Source: an uncultured Oscillospiraceae bacterium
GTDB lineage: Bacteria > Bacillota > Clostridia > Oscillospirales > Oscillospiraceae
Assembly: GCA_950075865.1 (NCBI GenBank)
Contig: CATMVA010000005.1
Span: 1 to 64,000, forward strand
DNA: 64,000 nucleotides
Reading direction: 5' to 3'
The translations under genes were made by a program, and so were the position numbers. Positions within the stretch are counted from its first letter, which is position 1. Each line of letters opens with the position of its first letter. Below are positions 50,697 through 60,700 of the stretch, piece by piece. The notes beneath the pieces are model-generated. The model was not told the DNA's origin. It saw only the letters and a list, made by a program, of their open reading frames with translations, and searched no databases.

Positions 50697-50945
50697 CGGC
50701 CTGGGGCAAGGCCGCGCTAACCGGGGAGATAGCGGTGCCCTGTACCTGCAATCCGCTACAGCAGGGGTGAATCCCGACCCTCGGAAGCGCGCTGTGTCGT
50801 CTGACCCTGGTAAGCAGTGATGATGGACCGGTCCTGCGCAACGCTCTCCCGTGAACCGTGTCAGGCGGGGAACCGAGCAGCACTAAGCGGATCTGGGTGT
50901 GTGCCGTGGGGATGCCGTTTTTGAGCCGGCTGCCAGGGTAACGGA
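50697..50945 (+). ncRNA. ffs: Signal recognition particle RNA, large (Alu-containing) type
   Basis: The 5' part has the conserved Alu-domain sequence (GGGGAGATAGCGGTGCCCTG, then TACCTGCAATCCGC, 50723-50757). The S domain follows with GGTCCTGCGCAAC (50830-50842), GTGAACC, GTCAGG and GAGCAGCA (50874-50881). Ends are estimated from pairing of CCTGG.GCA near 50,700 with TGCCAGG near 50,931. The location directly before dnaX is the usual one in Firmicutes. The RNA binds Ffh and targets membrane and secreted proteins. No protein gene lies in the 447 bp between 50,595 and 51,041. Confidence 0.94.
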
Positions 50946-50997
50946 CATAGCGTGTCTTTCAAAGGTCGGTGCGCGGTCTTGCCGCAGGCCGGAACCG

Positions 50998-51023
50998 GGA
51001 AGAGGGGGATACCCCCTTCCTTT
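50998..51023 (+). terminator. Hairpin between SRP RNA and dnaX
   Basis: GGAA and GGGGG pair with CCCCC and TTCC (two-base bulge on the left), followed by TTTGTCTT. It may end the SRP RNA transcript, although some read-through into dnaX is plausible. Confidence 0.6.
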
Positions 51024-51041
51024 GTCTTGTGAGGTGAGATC

Positions 51042-52772
51042 ATGTATCAGGCCCTTTACCGCAAATGGCGGCCCCGCACCTTCGACGATGTGGTGGGGCA
51101 GAGCCATATTACAGAGACCCTTAAACGTCAGGTGCAAGAGGGCCGGCTTTCCCATGCCTATCTTTTCACCGGTACCCGCGGTACCGGAAAAACCTCCTGT
51201 GCCAAGATACTCTCCCGGGCAGTTAACTGTGAGCATCCGGTGAACGGCAACCCTTGCAACGAGTGCGCCGCCTGTAAGGGCGTCGAGAGCGGCGCCATCC
51301 TGGATGTGCTGGAGCTGGACGCCGCCTCCAACAACGGCGTGGACCAGGTCCGTGCCCTCCGGGATGAGGCAGTCTACTCCCCAGCCGCGGTGCGGAAGCG
51401 GGTCTACATCGTGGACGAGGTCCACATGCTGTCCACCCAGGCCTTCAACGCCCTGCTGAAGATCCTGGAGGAGCCACCGGAGCACCTGATGTTCATTCTG
51501 GCCACCACTGAACTTCACAAGGTCCTGCCCACCATCCGTTCCCGGTGCCAGCAGTTTGCCTTTAAGCGCCTTTCTCCGCTGGACATCACCCAGCGTCTCA
51601 AATATGTGGCGGGGGAGGAGGGGATCCCTCTCACACAGGAGGGTGCCGCCTTGATCGCCCGGCTGGCCGACGGTGGTATGCGGGATGCCCTCAGCCTGCT
51701 GGACCAGTGTGCTGTAGGGGAGAGCGCTTCTCTGGGTGAACAGGAGATCCTGGCCTCCCTGGGGCTGGCCGGTAACGTGGAGACCGCCGCGCTGATGGGG
51801 GAGATCGCCCGCCGGGATACCGGTGCCGCCTTGGAGCGGATGGACAGGCTCTATACCGCCGGCAAGGACGTGGGGAGTCTTTTGAATGAGCTTTCCTCCT
51901 TGACAAGGGATCTGTTGATCCGAAAGACCGCGCCTCGGGGAGGGGCTGGATTGCTGAACGGCGGCTATGACGCCGCCACCCTCCGCAGCCTGGACGAGGC
52001 TTTCACAGCTCCCAGGCTTTCTCAGATCCTGGGCAAGCTCCAGAGTGTGGGTGCCGACCTGGGCCGGAGCGCCAACCGCCGGGTGGACGCCGAGCTGTGC
52101 CTGATCCGTCTCTGTGACGAAACACTGGATGATTCGTCTGTGGGCCTGAACGCCCGGCTCTCCAGAATGGAAGAACAGCTGGCCGCGGGAGTGCCAGCGC
52201 CCCGGACTCCGGTGGAAAGGGATGTCTCCGCCCCGACGGAGGCCCCGGAGGATGCGGATATGCCTCCCTGGGATATGGAGCCGCCCCCTCTGCCGGAGGA
52301 CACGGTGAAGCTGGGGGAGGGCTGGCAGATTTTCCCGGAGGTGTATCAGGCCGAGACCAAAGCACCTGAGTTTGCTGAGGAGGAACAGCCGACAAGGAGA
52401 GAAACTTCACAGGTTGGGATCACCTCTGTCAGCAGTTTCTGGCCCAAGCTGGTAACTGCTCTGAAGGGGAAGGTCCCCATGGGGGAGTATAGTTTCCTCT
52501 CCAACCCGGCCATGGTGAAGGGAAGCATGGAGGGCGGGACTTTGACCGTCTGGGTCCAGAATGACTTTATCAAGGGCATGATCGACAAACCCGGTGTTAT
52601 GACCCTGGTGGAGCGGGGGGCGGCCGACCTTTCCGGCACGGCCTGCCGGGTTATGGTCAAGGTGGGCACTCCTCCGGTGTCCGCACCGGATACCGGGGCA
52701 GGAGGGCATGACAAACTGGACGACCTGTTGGCCCTTGGGCAGCAGTTCGGCGATATTATAACCGAGGAGTGA
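51042..52772 (+). CDS. dnaX: DNA polymerase III subunit gamma/tau
   Basis: A 576-residue clamp-loader ATPase. Walker A is [12 protein letters not shown] (about 45), four zinc cysteines follow (about 64-82, with [11 protein letters not shown]), and Walker B is IVDEVHMLS (about 125). The C-terminal 200 residues are a proline-rich linker and a tau-type domain. No A-rich slippery site for a gamma form is visible. The start follows GAGGTGAG. It begins the dnaX-ybaB unit. Confidence 0.97.
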   Translation: MYQALYRKWRPRTFDDVVGQSHITETLKRQVQEGRLSHAYLFTGTRGTGKTSCAKILSRAVNCEHPVNGNPCNECAACKGVESGAILDVLELDAASNNGVDQVRALRDEAVYSPAAVRKRVYIVDEVHMLSTQAFNALLKILEEPPEHLMFILATTELHKVLPTIRSRCQQFAFKRLSPLDITQRLKYVAGEEGIPLTQEGAALIARLADGGMRDALSLLDQCAVGESASLGEQEILASLGLAGNVETAALMGEIARRDTGAALERMDRLYTAGKDVGSLLNELSSLTRDLLIRKTAPRGGAGLLNGGYDAATLRSLDEAFTAPRLSQILGKLQSVGADLGRSANRRVDAELCLIRLCDETLDDSSVGLNARLSRMEEQLAAGVPAPRTPVERDVSAPTEAPEDADMPPWDMEPPPLPEDTVKLGEGWQIFPEVYQAETKAPEFAEEEQPTRRETSQVGITSVSSFWPKLVTALKGKVPMGEYSFLSNPAMVKGSMEGGTLTVWVQNDFIKGMIDKPGVMTLVERGAADLSGTACRVMVKVGTPPVSAPDTGAGGHDKLDDLLALGQQFGDIITEE

Positions 52773-52779
52773 ACCGGAT

Positions 52780-53124
52780 ATGGCAAAGGGCTTTAACAGC
52801 CGTGGTATGGGCGGCATGGGCATGGGCGGAATGAATATGAACATGATGAAGCAGGTCCAGAAAATGCAGCAGGATATGGCCAAGATGCAGGAGGAACTGG
52901 CCGCCAAGACCTACATGGCCGCCGCCGGCGGCGGTGTGGTCACCGCCGAGGTCAACGGCCAGCATCAGGTCGTTTCGGTGACCATCGACCCGGAGGCAGT
53001 GGACCCCGATGATGTAGAGATGCTCCAGGACATGGTGGTGGCCGCCGTCAACGAGGCCATGCGCGCCGCAGAGACCGATGCCGCCAACTCCATGAAAAGC
53101 CTTACCGGCGGTCTGGGCTTCTAA
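52780..53124 (+). CDS. YbaB/EbfC nucleoid-associated protein
   Basis: A 114-residue DNA-binding protein. A Met/Gly-rich N-terminus ([20 protein letters not shown]) precedes the conserved core [16 protein letters not shown], and the end is [20 protein letters not shown]. It follows dnaX by 7 bp as in most bacteria. The usual next gene, recR, is not here; a ferredoxin-like gene takes its place. Confidence 0.95.
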   Translation: MAKGFNSRGMGGMGMGGMNMNMMKQVQKMQQDMAKMQEELAAKTYMAAAGGGVVTAEVNGQHQVVSVTIDPEAVDPDDVEMLQDMVVAAVNEAMRAAETDAANSMKSLTGGLGF

Positions 53125-53147
53125 AATTGGAAAGAGAGGGCATACTT

Positions 53148-54272
53148 ATGGTAGCTTCCAAGGTCTATTTTACCGATTTCCATGTGCCCGTGGGCACCAG
53201 CCAGCTGGATAAGCTCCGCCGCTTGGTGGAACGGACGGTGGGGGACCAGATCGATTTCGAGGGGAAGTTTGTTTGTATCAAAATGCACTTTGGAGAGCCG
53301 GGGAACCTGAGCTTCCTGCGCCCCAACTATGCCAAGGCCGTGGCCGACTATGTGAAGTCCAAGGGCGGTATCCCTTTCCTCAGCGACTGTAATACCCTCT
53401 ATGTGGGCCGGCGGAAGAACGCCCTGGAGCACATGGACGCTGCCTATGAAAATGGCTTTTCTCCCTTCTCCACCGGGTGCCAGATCATCATCGGCGATGG
53501 GCTGAAGGGCACCGATGATGTGGAGGTCCCTGTAGTTGGAGGCGAGTACGTAAAGGCGGCCAAGATTGGTCGTGCCATCATGGATGCCGACATTTTCATC
53601 TCTCTGACCCACTTTAAGGGCCATGAGTCAACCAGCTTCGGCGGCGCCATCAAGAATATCGGCATGGGCTGCGGCAGCCGGGCGGGTAAGATGGAGCAGC
53701 ACAACTCCGGCAAGCCTGTGGTGAGCCTGGATGCCTGCCGGGGCTGCCATATCTGCGCGAAGCACTGCGGCCAGGGGGCCATCTCCTACGGCGGGGACGG
53801 CAAGGCCTTGGTCGACCACGACAAATGCGTGGGCTGCGGTCGCTGTATTGGTGCCTGCAACTTTGATGCCATCGCAAATCCTGACTGGTCCAGCAACCGG
53901 ATGCTCAACCTGAAAATGGCCGAGTATGCCAAGGCGGTGGTGGATGGGAGGCCCTGCTTACATATCAGCCTCGTGCGGGACATTTCTCCCAACTGTGACT
54001 GCCATGGGGAGAACGATGTGCCCATCCTGCCCGATGTAGGTATGTTTGCCTCCTTTGACCCGGTGGCCTTGGATCAGGCCTGTGTGGATGCCTGCCTGGA
54101 GCAGAAGCCTATGCCCGGCGGCCAGCTGGCCCACATCATGGCGAAGCCCGGGTTCTTCGACAAGGGGGACCATTTCCTCAACAACGGCGAAGGCACCGAG
54201 TGGGAAAGCTGCCTGGAGCATGGCGAGGAGATCGGACTGGGTACGCGGAAATATGAGATCGTAAAGCTGTGA
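53148..54272 (+). CDS. DUF362 protein with two 4Fe-4S clusters
   Basis: A 374-residue protein. The DUF362 domain (about 1-180) has HFKGHESTSFGGAIKNIGMG, and a ferredoxin domain follows with CRGCHICAKHC and CVGCGRCIGAC (about 197-240), i.e. two 4Fe-4S clusters. The C-terminal part returns to DUF362. The reaction is unknown; redox function in the cytoplasm is likely since there is no signal peptide. The start at 53148 follows GAGAGGG. It is 23 bp after ybaB. Confidence 0.9.
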   Translation: MVASKVYFTDFHVPVGTSQLDKLRRLVERTVGDQIDFEGKFVCIKMHFGEPGNLSFLRPNYAKAVADYVKSKGGIPFLSDCNTLYVGRRKNALEHMDAAYENGFSPFSTGCQIIIGDGLKGTDDVEVPVVGGEYVKAAKIGRAIMDADIFISLTHFKGHESTSFGGAIKNIGMGCGSRAGKMEQHNSGKPVVSLDACRGCHICAKHCGQGAISYGGDGKALVDHDKCVGCGRCIGACNFDAIANPDWSSNRMLNLKMAEYAKAVVDGRPCLHISLVRDISPNCDCHGENDVPILPDVGMFASFDPVALDQACVDACLEQKPMPGGQLAHIMAKPGFFDKGDHFLNNGEGTEWESCLEHGEEIGLGTRKYEIVKL

Positions 54273-54310
54273 TCGCAAAACTGTGATCGAAAGAAAGAAG
54301 GACTTTTACA

Positions 54311-54976
54311 ATGGAATTAAGCGAGATCCTGACACACTGCGACCACACTCTTTTGAAGCAGGAGTGTACCTGGGAGCAGATCCGGGAGGTCTGTGACGAT
54401 GGCCTCAAGTACCACTGCGCCAACGTGTGTATTCCCCCTTGCTATGTGAAGTTGGCCAACGAGTATTTGGAGGACCGTCTGAAGGTCTGTACCGTTATCG
54501 GTTTCCCCAACGGCTACTCCACCACTGCAGTCAAGGTGTTCGAGACCGAGAACGCCGTTCGCCATGGAGCCGATGAGATCGACATGGTCATCAACATCGG
54601 CTGGGTGAAGGAAGGCCGCTGGGACCGGGTCCTGGAGGAGATCCGTGCGGTCAAGCAGAGCTGCGGCGGCCGGATCCTGAAGGTCATCATCGAGACCTGC
54701 CTCCTCACCGAGGAGGAGAAGATCCGGATGTGCGAGGTCGTCACCGAGTCGGGGGCTGATTATATCAAGACCTCCACCGGCTTCTCCACCGCCGGGGCTA
54801 CCCGGGAGGACGTAAAGCTCTTCAAGGAGCACGTCGGCCCCAGCGTCCGTATCAAGGCGGCGGGTGGTATCAGTTCCATCCAGGACGCCGAGGATTTCCT
54901 GAATCTGGGCGCTGACCGCCTGGGCACCTCCCGGCTGGTGAAACTTGCAAAAGGCCAGCAGGGGCAGGGTTACTGA
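54311..54976 (+). CDS. deoC: Deoxyribose-phosphate aldolase
   Basis: A 221-residue class I aldolase that splits 2-deoxyribose 5-phosphate into acetaldehyde and glyceraldehyde 3-phosphate. The Schiff-base lysine is K153 in GADYIKTSTGF, D91 is in DEIDMVINIG, and the second lysine is in RIKAAGG. AAGAAAGAAGGAC is a modest ribosome-binding site. It stands 38 bp after the DUF362 gene and ends with a strong terminator. Confidence 0.96.
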   Translation: MELSEILTHCDHTLLKQECTWEQIREVCDDGLKYHCANVCIPPCYVKLANEYLEDRLKVCTVIGFPNGYSTTAVKVFETENAVRHGADEIDMVINIGWVKEGRWDRVLEEIRAVKQSCGGRILKVIIETCLLTEEEKIRMCEVVTESGADYIKTSTGFSTAGATREDVKLFKEHVGPSVRIKAAGGISSIQDAEDFLNLGADRLGTSRLVKLAKGQQGQGY

Positions 54977-54990
54977 ATCAGGAAAATGGT

Positions 54991-55025
54991 AAAAAAGAGG
55001 ACGGCAAGAGCCGTCCTCTTTTTCT
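54991..55025 (+). terminator. deoC terminator
   Basis: AAGAGGACGGC (54995-55005) and GCCGTCCTCTT pair around AAGA, with a T run after and an A run before. Confidence 0.93.
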
Positions 55026-55088
55026 TTTCTTATCGACAGTTTTGTGGTACAATGGCAGAGACATTTCCCAAGCAAGGAGAGAACATTC

Positions 55089-56396
55089 ATGTGGGCTGAA
55101 AACAGCGTATTTTATCAGATCTACCCCCTGGGCTTCTGCGGCGCTCCCCAGGAGAACGACGGGGCCATTGTGAACCGCATTTCCAAGATCGGGGACTGGG
55201 CCGACCATATCGAGAAGCTGGGGGCCGATGCCCTCTACCTGTGTCCCATCTTCGAGAGTGACCGCCACGGCTACGACACCCGGGATTATCGAAAGCTCGA
55301 CTGCCGCCTGGGTACCAACGCCGATTTCAAAGCGGTCTGCGACACCCTCCACGCCCACGGTATCAAGGTGGTGCTGGACGGGGTGTTCAACCACGTGGGC
55401 CGGGGATTCTGGGCCTTCCGGGATGTGCAGGAAAAGAAGTGGGACTCCCCCTACAAGGACTGGTTCCACATCTCCTTTGACGGAAATTCCAATTATAACG
55501 ACGGCTTCTGGTACGAGGGCTGGGAGGGCCACTACGAGCTGGTGAAGCTCAACCTCCGCAATCCCCAGGTGGTGGACTACCTGCTGGATTGCGTGAAATT
55601 CTGGGTGGAGGAGTTTGGCATCGACGGTCTGCGGCTGGACGTGGCCTACTCTTTGGACAAGGATTTCCTCTACCGCCTGCGATCTTTCTGCGATAGCCTC
55701 AAGCCGGAATTTTTCCTGGTGGGGGAGACCCTCCACGGAGATTACAACCAGTGGACGGGCGAGGGCCTGCTCCACTCCTGCACCAACTACGAGTGCTACA
55801 AGGGCCTCTACTCCGCCCTCAACTCTATGAACCTCTTTGAGATCGTCCACTCCCTCAAGCGGCAGTTCGGCCCCGAACAGTGGACCCTCTACAAGGGCAA
55901 GCACCTGCTGTGCTTTGCCGACAACCACGACGTGACGAGGGTGGCCTCCATTTTGCAGAATCCGGCTCACATGCCTCTCATTTATGGGCTGCTCTTGGGG
56001 ATGCCCGGCATCCCCTGCCTCTATTATGGCAGCGAGTGGGGGGCTTTGGGCGATAAATCCCAGGGGGACGATGCCCTGCGGCCCTCCTTTGATGCCCCGG
56101 AGTGGAACGGCCTCACCGACACCATCGCCGCCATGGCGAAGGCCCACAGGGAGAGCGAGGCCCTCTGTTGGGGAGATTTTCAAGACCTGGTCCTCACCAA
56201 CAGGCAGACCGTGTTCCAGCGGTGCTCCGAGCACGAGCGTGTGCTGGTGGCGGTGAACGCCGATTCTGAGCCTTACTGGGCCCACTTTGACGCCGGCTGC
56301 GGCCGGGCGGTGGACCTTATCACCGGGCAGGAGCACGACTTCGGCGGCGGCTCCGAACTTCCCCCTTACAGCGTGTTTTTCTGGAAGTGTGAATAA
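55089..56396 (+). CDS. Alpha-amylase family glycosidase (GH13)
   Basis: A 435-residue intracellular GH13 enzyme (no signal peptide). The (beta/alpha)8 barrel motifs are visible: VVLDGVFNHVG (region I), GLRLDVAYS (nucleophile Asp), FFLVGETLHGD (acid Glu) and FADNHDVTR (transition-state Asp). A small C-terminal beta domain ends the protein. It lacks the N-terminal domain of cyclomaltodextrinases. The likely substrate is maltodextrin. AAGGAGAG precedes the ATG at 55089. It works on the same sugars as malQ, 8 kb away. Confidence 0.93.
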   Translation: MWAENSVFYQIYPLGFCGAPQENDGAIVNRISKIGDWADHIEKLGADALYLCPIFESDRHGYDTRDYRKLDCRLGTNADFKAVCDTLHAHGIKVVLDGVFNHVGRGFWAFRDVQEKKWDSPYKDWFHISFDGNSNYNDGFWYEGWEGHYELVKLNLRNPQVVDYLLDCVKFWVEEFGIDGLRLDVAYSLDKDFLYRLRSFCDSLKPEFFLVGETLHGDYNQWTGEGLLHSCTNYECYKGLYSALNSMNLFEIVHSLKRQFGPEQWTLYKGKHLLCFADNHDVTRVASILQNPAHMPLIYGLLLGMPGIPCLYYGSEWGALGDKSQGDDALRPSFDAPEWNGLTDTIAAMAKAHRESEALCWGDFQDLVLTNRQTVFQRCSEHERVLVAVNADSEPYWAHFDAGCGRAVDLITGQEHDFGGGSELPPYSVFFWKCE

Positions 56397-56411
56397 GGGA
56401 GAATATGTTTT

Positions 56412-56900
56412 ATGAACATTACGGTCAAAAAGATAGAGACTCCCGCTGAGTTTGAGGGCAAGGGCTATGTCCACTGGAAGGCAATTCGGGAGGCCTATAC
56501 GGGTTTGGCAAGTCAGGATTATTTGGAACGCCAGACCTTGGAAAAGTGCGTGGAGATGGCCTATCAATGGCCGGATAATGTGCTGGTGGCCAAGGACGGG
56601 GACAAGGTCGCCGGCTTTGTGGGGTATGGCCCCTGCCGGGACGAGGATCTGTCCGAGACGGGTGAGGTGATCGCCCTTTACGTTTTGAGTGAGTATTACG
56701 GGAAACAGGTGGGCTATACCCTGATGCAGGCGGCTTTGGAGCAGCTGTCTGGGCATAGGAAAATTGCCCTGTGGGTGCTGAAGGAAAACGGCCGGGCCAT
56801 CCGGTTTTACGAAAAGTGTGGCTTCCGGGTTGACGGCACCGAAAAGCCCATCAAGCTGGGCCGGGAGCTTGTGGAGTGCAGGATGATATTGACCCGGTAA
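56412..56900 (+). CDS. GNAT acetyltransferase
   Basis: A 162-residue GNAT enzyme. The acetyl-CoA region is ALYVLSEYYGKQVGYTLMQA (about 91-110), and the ending IRFYEKCGFRVDGTEK is typical. The substrate is unknown; the size fits protein or small-molecule N-acetyltransferases. It starts 16 bp after the glycosidase stop and precedes a second GNAT gene. Confidence 0.9.
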   Translation: MNITVKKIETPAEFEGKGYVHWKAIREAYTGLASQDYLERQTLEKCVEMAYQWPDNVLVAKDGDKVAGFVGYGPCRDEDLSETGEVIALYVLSEYYGKQVGYTLMQAALEQLSGHRKIALWVLKENGRAIRFYEKCGFRVDGTEKPIKLGRELVECRMILTR

Positions 56901-56934
56901 AGAACGGGACCGGGGGAGAAAGAAGGGAAATGGC

Positions 56935-57717
56935 ATGACCGGGTGGACGGATCAAAAAATATTGGAGATCGCCATGGCCCAGTCTGCCGTGGATGCGGGC
57001 TGCACGCCGGAGGATTTTCTTGGCGCCGGCCCCGTGGTGGTGACCTCAAAGGTCGACCCTCGGGCCAGAAAATATCTGGAGCTGCCCTTCTCCTGTGATC
57101 TGGTTTCCTATGGGAACAATGTGGTGGCCTCGGTGTCCGAGCCCTTTCGGGCCTTGACAGAGGCATATCTGGAGCGATTTTCTCCCGCGCATTGTTTTGA
57201 GACCCCCAACCTTCATGTACTCAACGATGCTCTGGAGGAGCTGGGCCAGCGGATCTGTTTTATGGCGGAGTATTTTCTGCCCAAATTGGATGCCCTGAAG
57301 TCGCTGGACTGTCCCTATGAATACCGGCTTCTGGGGCCCTCCGAGTTCGCTGGCCTGTACACCGAGACCTGGAGTAATGCCCTCTGCGAGAAGCGGAGGG
57401 AGCTGGATGTGCTGGGGGTAGGGGCCTACGACGGAGAAACGCTGGTGGGCCTTGCCGGATGCTCGGCGGACTGCGGGGCGATGTGGCAGATCGGCATCGA
57501 TGTGCTGCCCCGGTACCGGCGGCAGGGGGTGGCATCGGCCCTTACCAGCCGCTTGGCTTTGGAGATCCTGGAGCGGGGCAAGGTGCCTTTTTACTGTGCC
57601 GCCTGGTGCAATCTGAGATCGGTCCGCAACGCCATCCGCAGCGGCTTCCGCCCCGCCTGGGCCGAGATGACCGCAAAGCCCCTGGCCTTTGTGGAGGACA
57701 TGAACCGGGGAAAATAG
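56935..57717 (+). CDS. GNAT acetyltransferase, second
   Basis: A 260-residue protein. The first 130 residues are an extra domain of unknown role (MAQSAVDAGCTPEDFLGAG is characteristic), and the GNAT core is at about 165-250 (IGIDVLPRYRRQGVASALTS and then CNLRSVRNAIRSGFRPAWAE). Proteins of this layout are frequent in Clostridia. The substrate is unknown. It is 31 bp upstream of addB. Confidence 0.88.
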   Translation: MTGWTDQKILEIAMAQSAVDAGCTPEDFLGAGPVVVTSKVDPRARKYLELPFSCDLVSYGNNVVASVSEPFRALTEAYLERFSPAHCFETPNLHVLNDALEELGQRICFMAEYFLPKLDALKSLDCPYEYRLLGPSEFAGLYTETWSNALCEKRRELDVLGVGAYDGETLVGLAGCSADCGAMWQIGIDVLPRYRRQGVASALTSRLALEILERGKVPFYCAAWCNLRSVRNAIRSGFRPAWAEMTAKPLAFVEDMNRGK

Positions 57718-57747
57718 AACGACAGAAAAAGAGAGGGGGGACCGCCC

Positions 57748-60700
57748 ATGTTGAAGCTGCTTTTGGGCCGGGCGGGTACCGGCAAGACCACCGCCATTCT
57801 GAAAACCATAGCCGCCGAGGCCGCCCACCGGCCCCAGGTGCTCATTGTACCCGAGCAGCACTCCCACGACGCCGAGCGGCACCTGTGCGCCGTGGCGGGC
57901 AACCAGGTAAGCCTCCACGCCGAGGTCCTCTCCTTTACCCGGCTGGCCAGCCGGGTCTTCTCGGTGACCGGCGGTCTTGCCGACTCCGTGCTGGATGCCG
58001 GCGGTCGGCTCCTTCTCATGGACGTGGCCCTCAAATCGGTGGGGGAGCAGCTAAAGGTCTATGTCAAGCCCTCCCGCAAGCCCCAGTTCCTCTCCCAGCT
58101 CGCCGCCACCGTGGACGAGTGCAAATCGGCGGCCATTACCCCGGAAAAGCTGCTGGAGGTCTCCAAAGCCGCCGGGGGAGAGGTGGGGGACAAGCTCTAC
58201 GACCTCTCCCTCATCTGCGGCGCCTACGACGCCCTCTGCGAGCAACGGGGGGCCGACCCCAGGGACAAGCTGACCCGTCTGGCCCATGCCCTGGACGACT
58301 GTCCTTGGGCGGAGGATAAGGACATTTATATCGACAGCTTTACCGACTTCACCGCCCAGGAGCGGCAGGTGCTGGAGCGGCTTTTGAAGCAGGCCCACAG
58401 TGTCACGGTGGCCCTCACCTGCGACAGCTTAAACGGCGGGGAGGAGGACGTGTTTGCCCCCGCCCGCCGGACCGCCCATAAGCTGCTCTCTCTGGCCCGG
58501 AGCGTTGGGGTGGCCTGTGAGGCGGAGACCCGTCTCACCATGCCCGACGGGGGGGCCCAGGGCATCGTCCAGACCGAGGCCCACCTCTTTGACCATCCTA
58601 TCCAGCCCCTTCTGGGCGTGCCGGAAGGGATCAGCTTGTGCCGCTGTGCCTCCCCCTATGAGGAGGTGGAGCGGTGCGCCGCCCTATTCTGCCGCCTGCT
58701 CCGGGAAGGCTGCCGCTGCCGGGACCTGGCTGTCACCGCACGAAGCATGGAGACTTACGGCCCTCTCATCGACCTGATCTTTCCCCGGTACGGCCTGCCC
58801 GTGTTCCTCTCCCGGATGGACGATGTGCTCCAGAAGCCCATTCTGGCCCTGGTCACCGGAGCCCTGGACGCGGTGGCGGGGGAGTACCGGTATGAGGACA
58901 TGTTCCGCTACCTGAAAACCGGCCTGACCTCTCTGATCCCGGACCAAGTGGACCAGCTGGAAAACTATGTGCTCAAATGGGACCTGCGGGGGAGCGCTTG
59001 GACCCAGAAGAAGGACTGGGACAAGCACCCCGAGGGCTACGGCTTGGATTGGAAGCCCTTCCAGCGGGAGCAGGTTGCCCGGCTGGATGCCCTCCGTCGT
59101 CAGGTGGCAGAACCCCTGGAGCGTCTGCGGAAGGTGGAGGAAAAGACCGGCTCGGGCCTTTCCCTGGCCCTTTACGGCTTTCTGGAGGAGATTGGCCTTC
59201 CCGGGCGGCTTTCCCTGCGCTCCCGGGAGCTTCAGGAGAAGGACCCGGTGCTGTGCGCCGAGTACAGCCAACTCTGGGAGATCCTCTGCGCTGCCTTGGA
59301 GCAGTGTGACAGCCTCCTAGGGAATACTCCTATGGAGTGGGAGGAGTTTGCTCGGCTTTTCAAGCTGGTCCTCTCCCAGTACCAGGTGGGATCCATTCCG
59401 GTCTCCTTGGACCGGATCACAGCGGGGGAGATGCCCCGATTGGCTCACAAACACTGTAAAGTGCTATACATTTTGGGGGCGGACGATGGAAACATTCCTG
59501 CGGTGGCGCCCTCGCCCGGCCTTTTGGCCGATGAGGACAGGGAGGTCCTGGCCATCTATGGCCTGGAAAGCGCCCCCCGGCTTACCGACAAGCTTTGGCG
59601 GGAGATGACCATTGTCTACGAGACCTGCGCCCTCCCCTCGGACAGGCTGGTGGTGAGCTGGCCCACCGCCGGGAGCGACGGCGGAGAGCGGCGGCCTGCT
59701 TTTCTGGTGAAGTATCTGCGTTCCCTGTTCCCCGATCTTCCGATAGCCACGGGGGAGGAGGATCCCCGTCTCTGGGCCCCTCGCCCCGCCTTGGAGCTGG
59801 CCGGGGCGAACAACGAAGCGCGTAGTGCCTTGAAGGCCCTGCCCGGCTGCCGGGAGGCGGTGGAGCGGATGGAGCGCGCGGCGACTATGGAGCGGGGGAG
59901 CCTGACCCGCCCGGCGGTGGAGGCCCTCTATGGACAGCGGGTCCCCATGTCGGCCTCCCGGATGGACAAATACCGCTCCTGCCATTTCTCCTATTTTATG
60001 CAGTACGGTCTGGCGGCCAAACCCCGGAAAAGGGCGACCTTTGCCGCCACCGATTACGGCACATTCGTCCACTATATCCTCGAGCATATCCTTCCCGAGC
60101 GGAAGGAGGGCGAGATCCCTACCAAAGCCCAGGTGTCCGCCCTTATCAAGCGATATGTGGAGGAGGAGCTTGGGGGGCTGGAGGGAGAGACCGCCCGGTT
60201 CCGCTACCTCTTCGCCCGGCTGGAAAAGACCGTGTACGCCGTGGTGAAAAATGTCTGCGAGGAGTTGGAGCGTTCCGACTTCAAGCCCATCGCCTTCGAG
60301 CTGGGCTTCGGGAACAGTGAGGACGCATCCCTGCCCCCGGTGGAGCTGACCGTGGACGGCCTTACCGTGTCCCTCACCGGGTATGTGGACCGGCTGGACG
60401 CCTGGGAGAAGGACGGCCGGCTTTACCTCCGGGTGGTGGACTATAAAACAGGCCGTAAGTCCTTTGACTTTACAGATGTGAAAAACGGCTTGGGCCTCCA
60501 GATGCTTATTTACCTCTTCACATTGGAGGAGAAAGGAAAAGAACTCTTCGGCGGCAAGGAGATCCTGCCTGCTGGCGTCCTCTATCTCCCCGCCCGGGAT
60601 GAGGCGGTGCCCGGCTACCGGGGTATGAGCGAGGCCGAGCGGCAGAAGGCGGTGGACAAGCAGTTGGAGCGGAAAGGTTTGGTGCTCTCTGACCCGGCGG

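Noticed and set aside
51042-52772. dnaX programmed frameshift for a gamma product
   Set aside because: No A6 or similar slippery site with stem-loop was seen in the gene; only the long form is supported.
54978-56936. 652-codon minus-strand open frame opposite the GH13 gene
   Set aside because: The GH13 protein has all catalytic motifs on the plus strand; the opposite frame has no start signal or domain.
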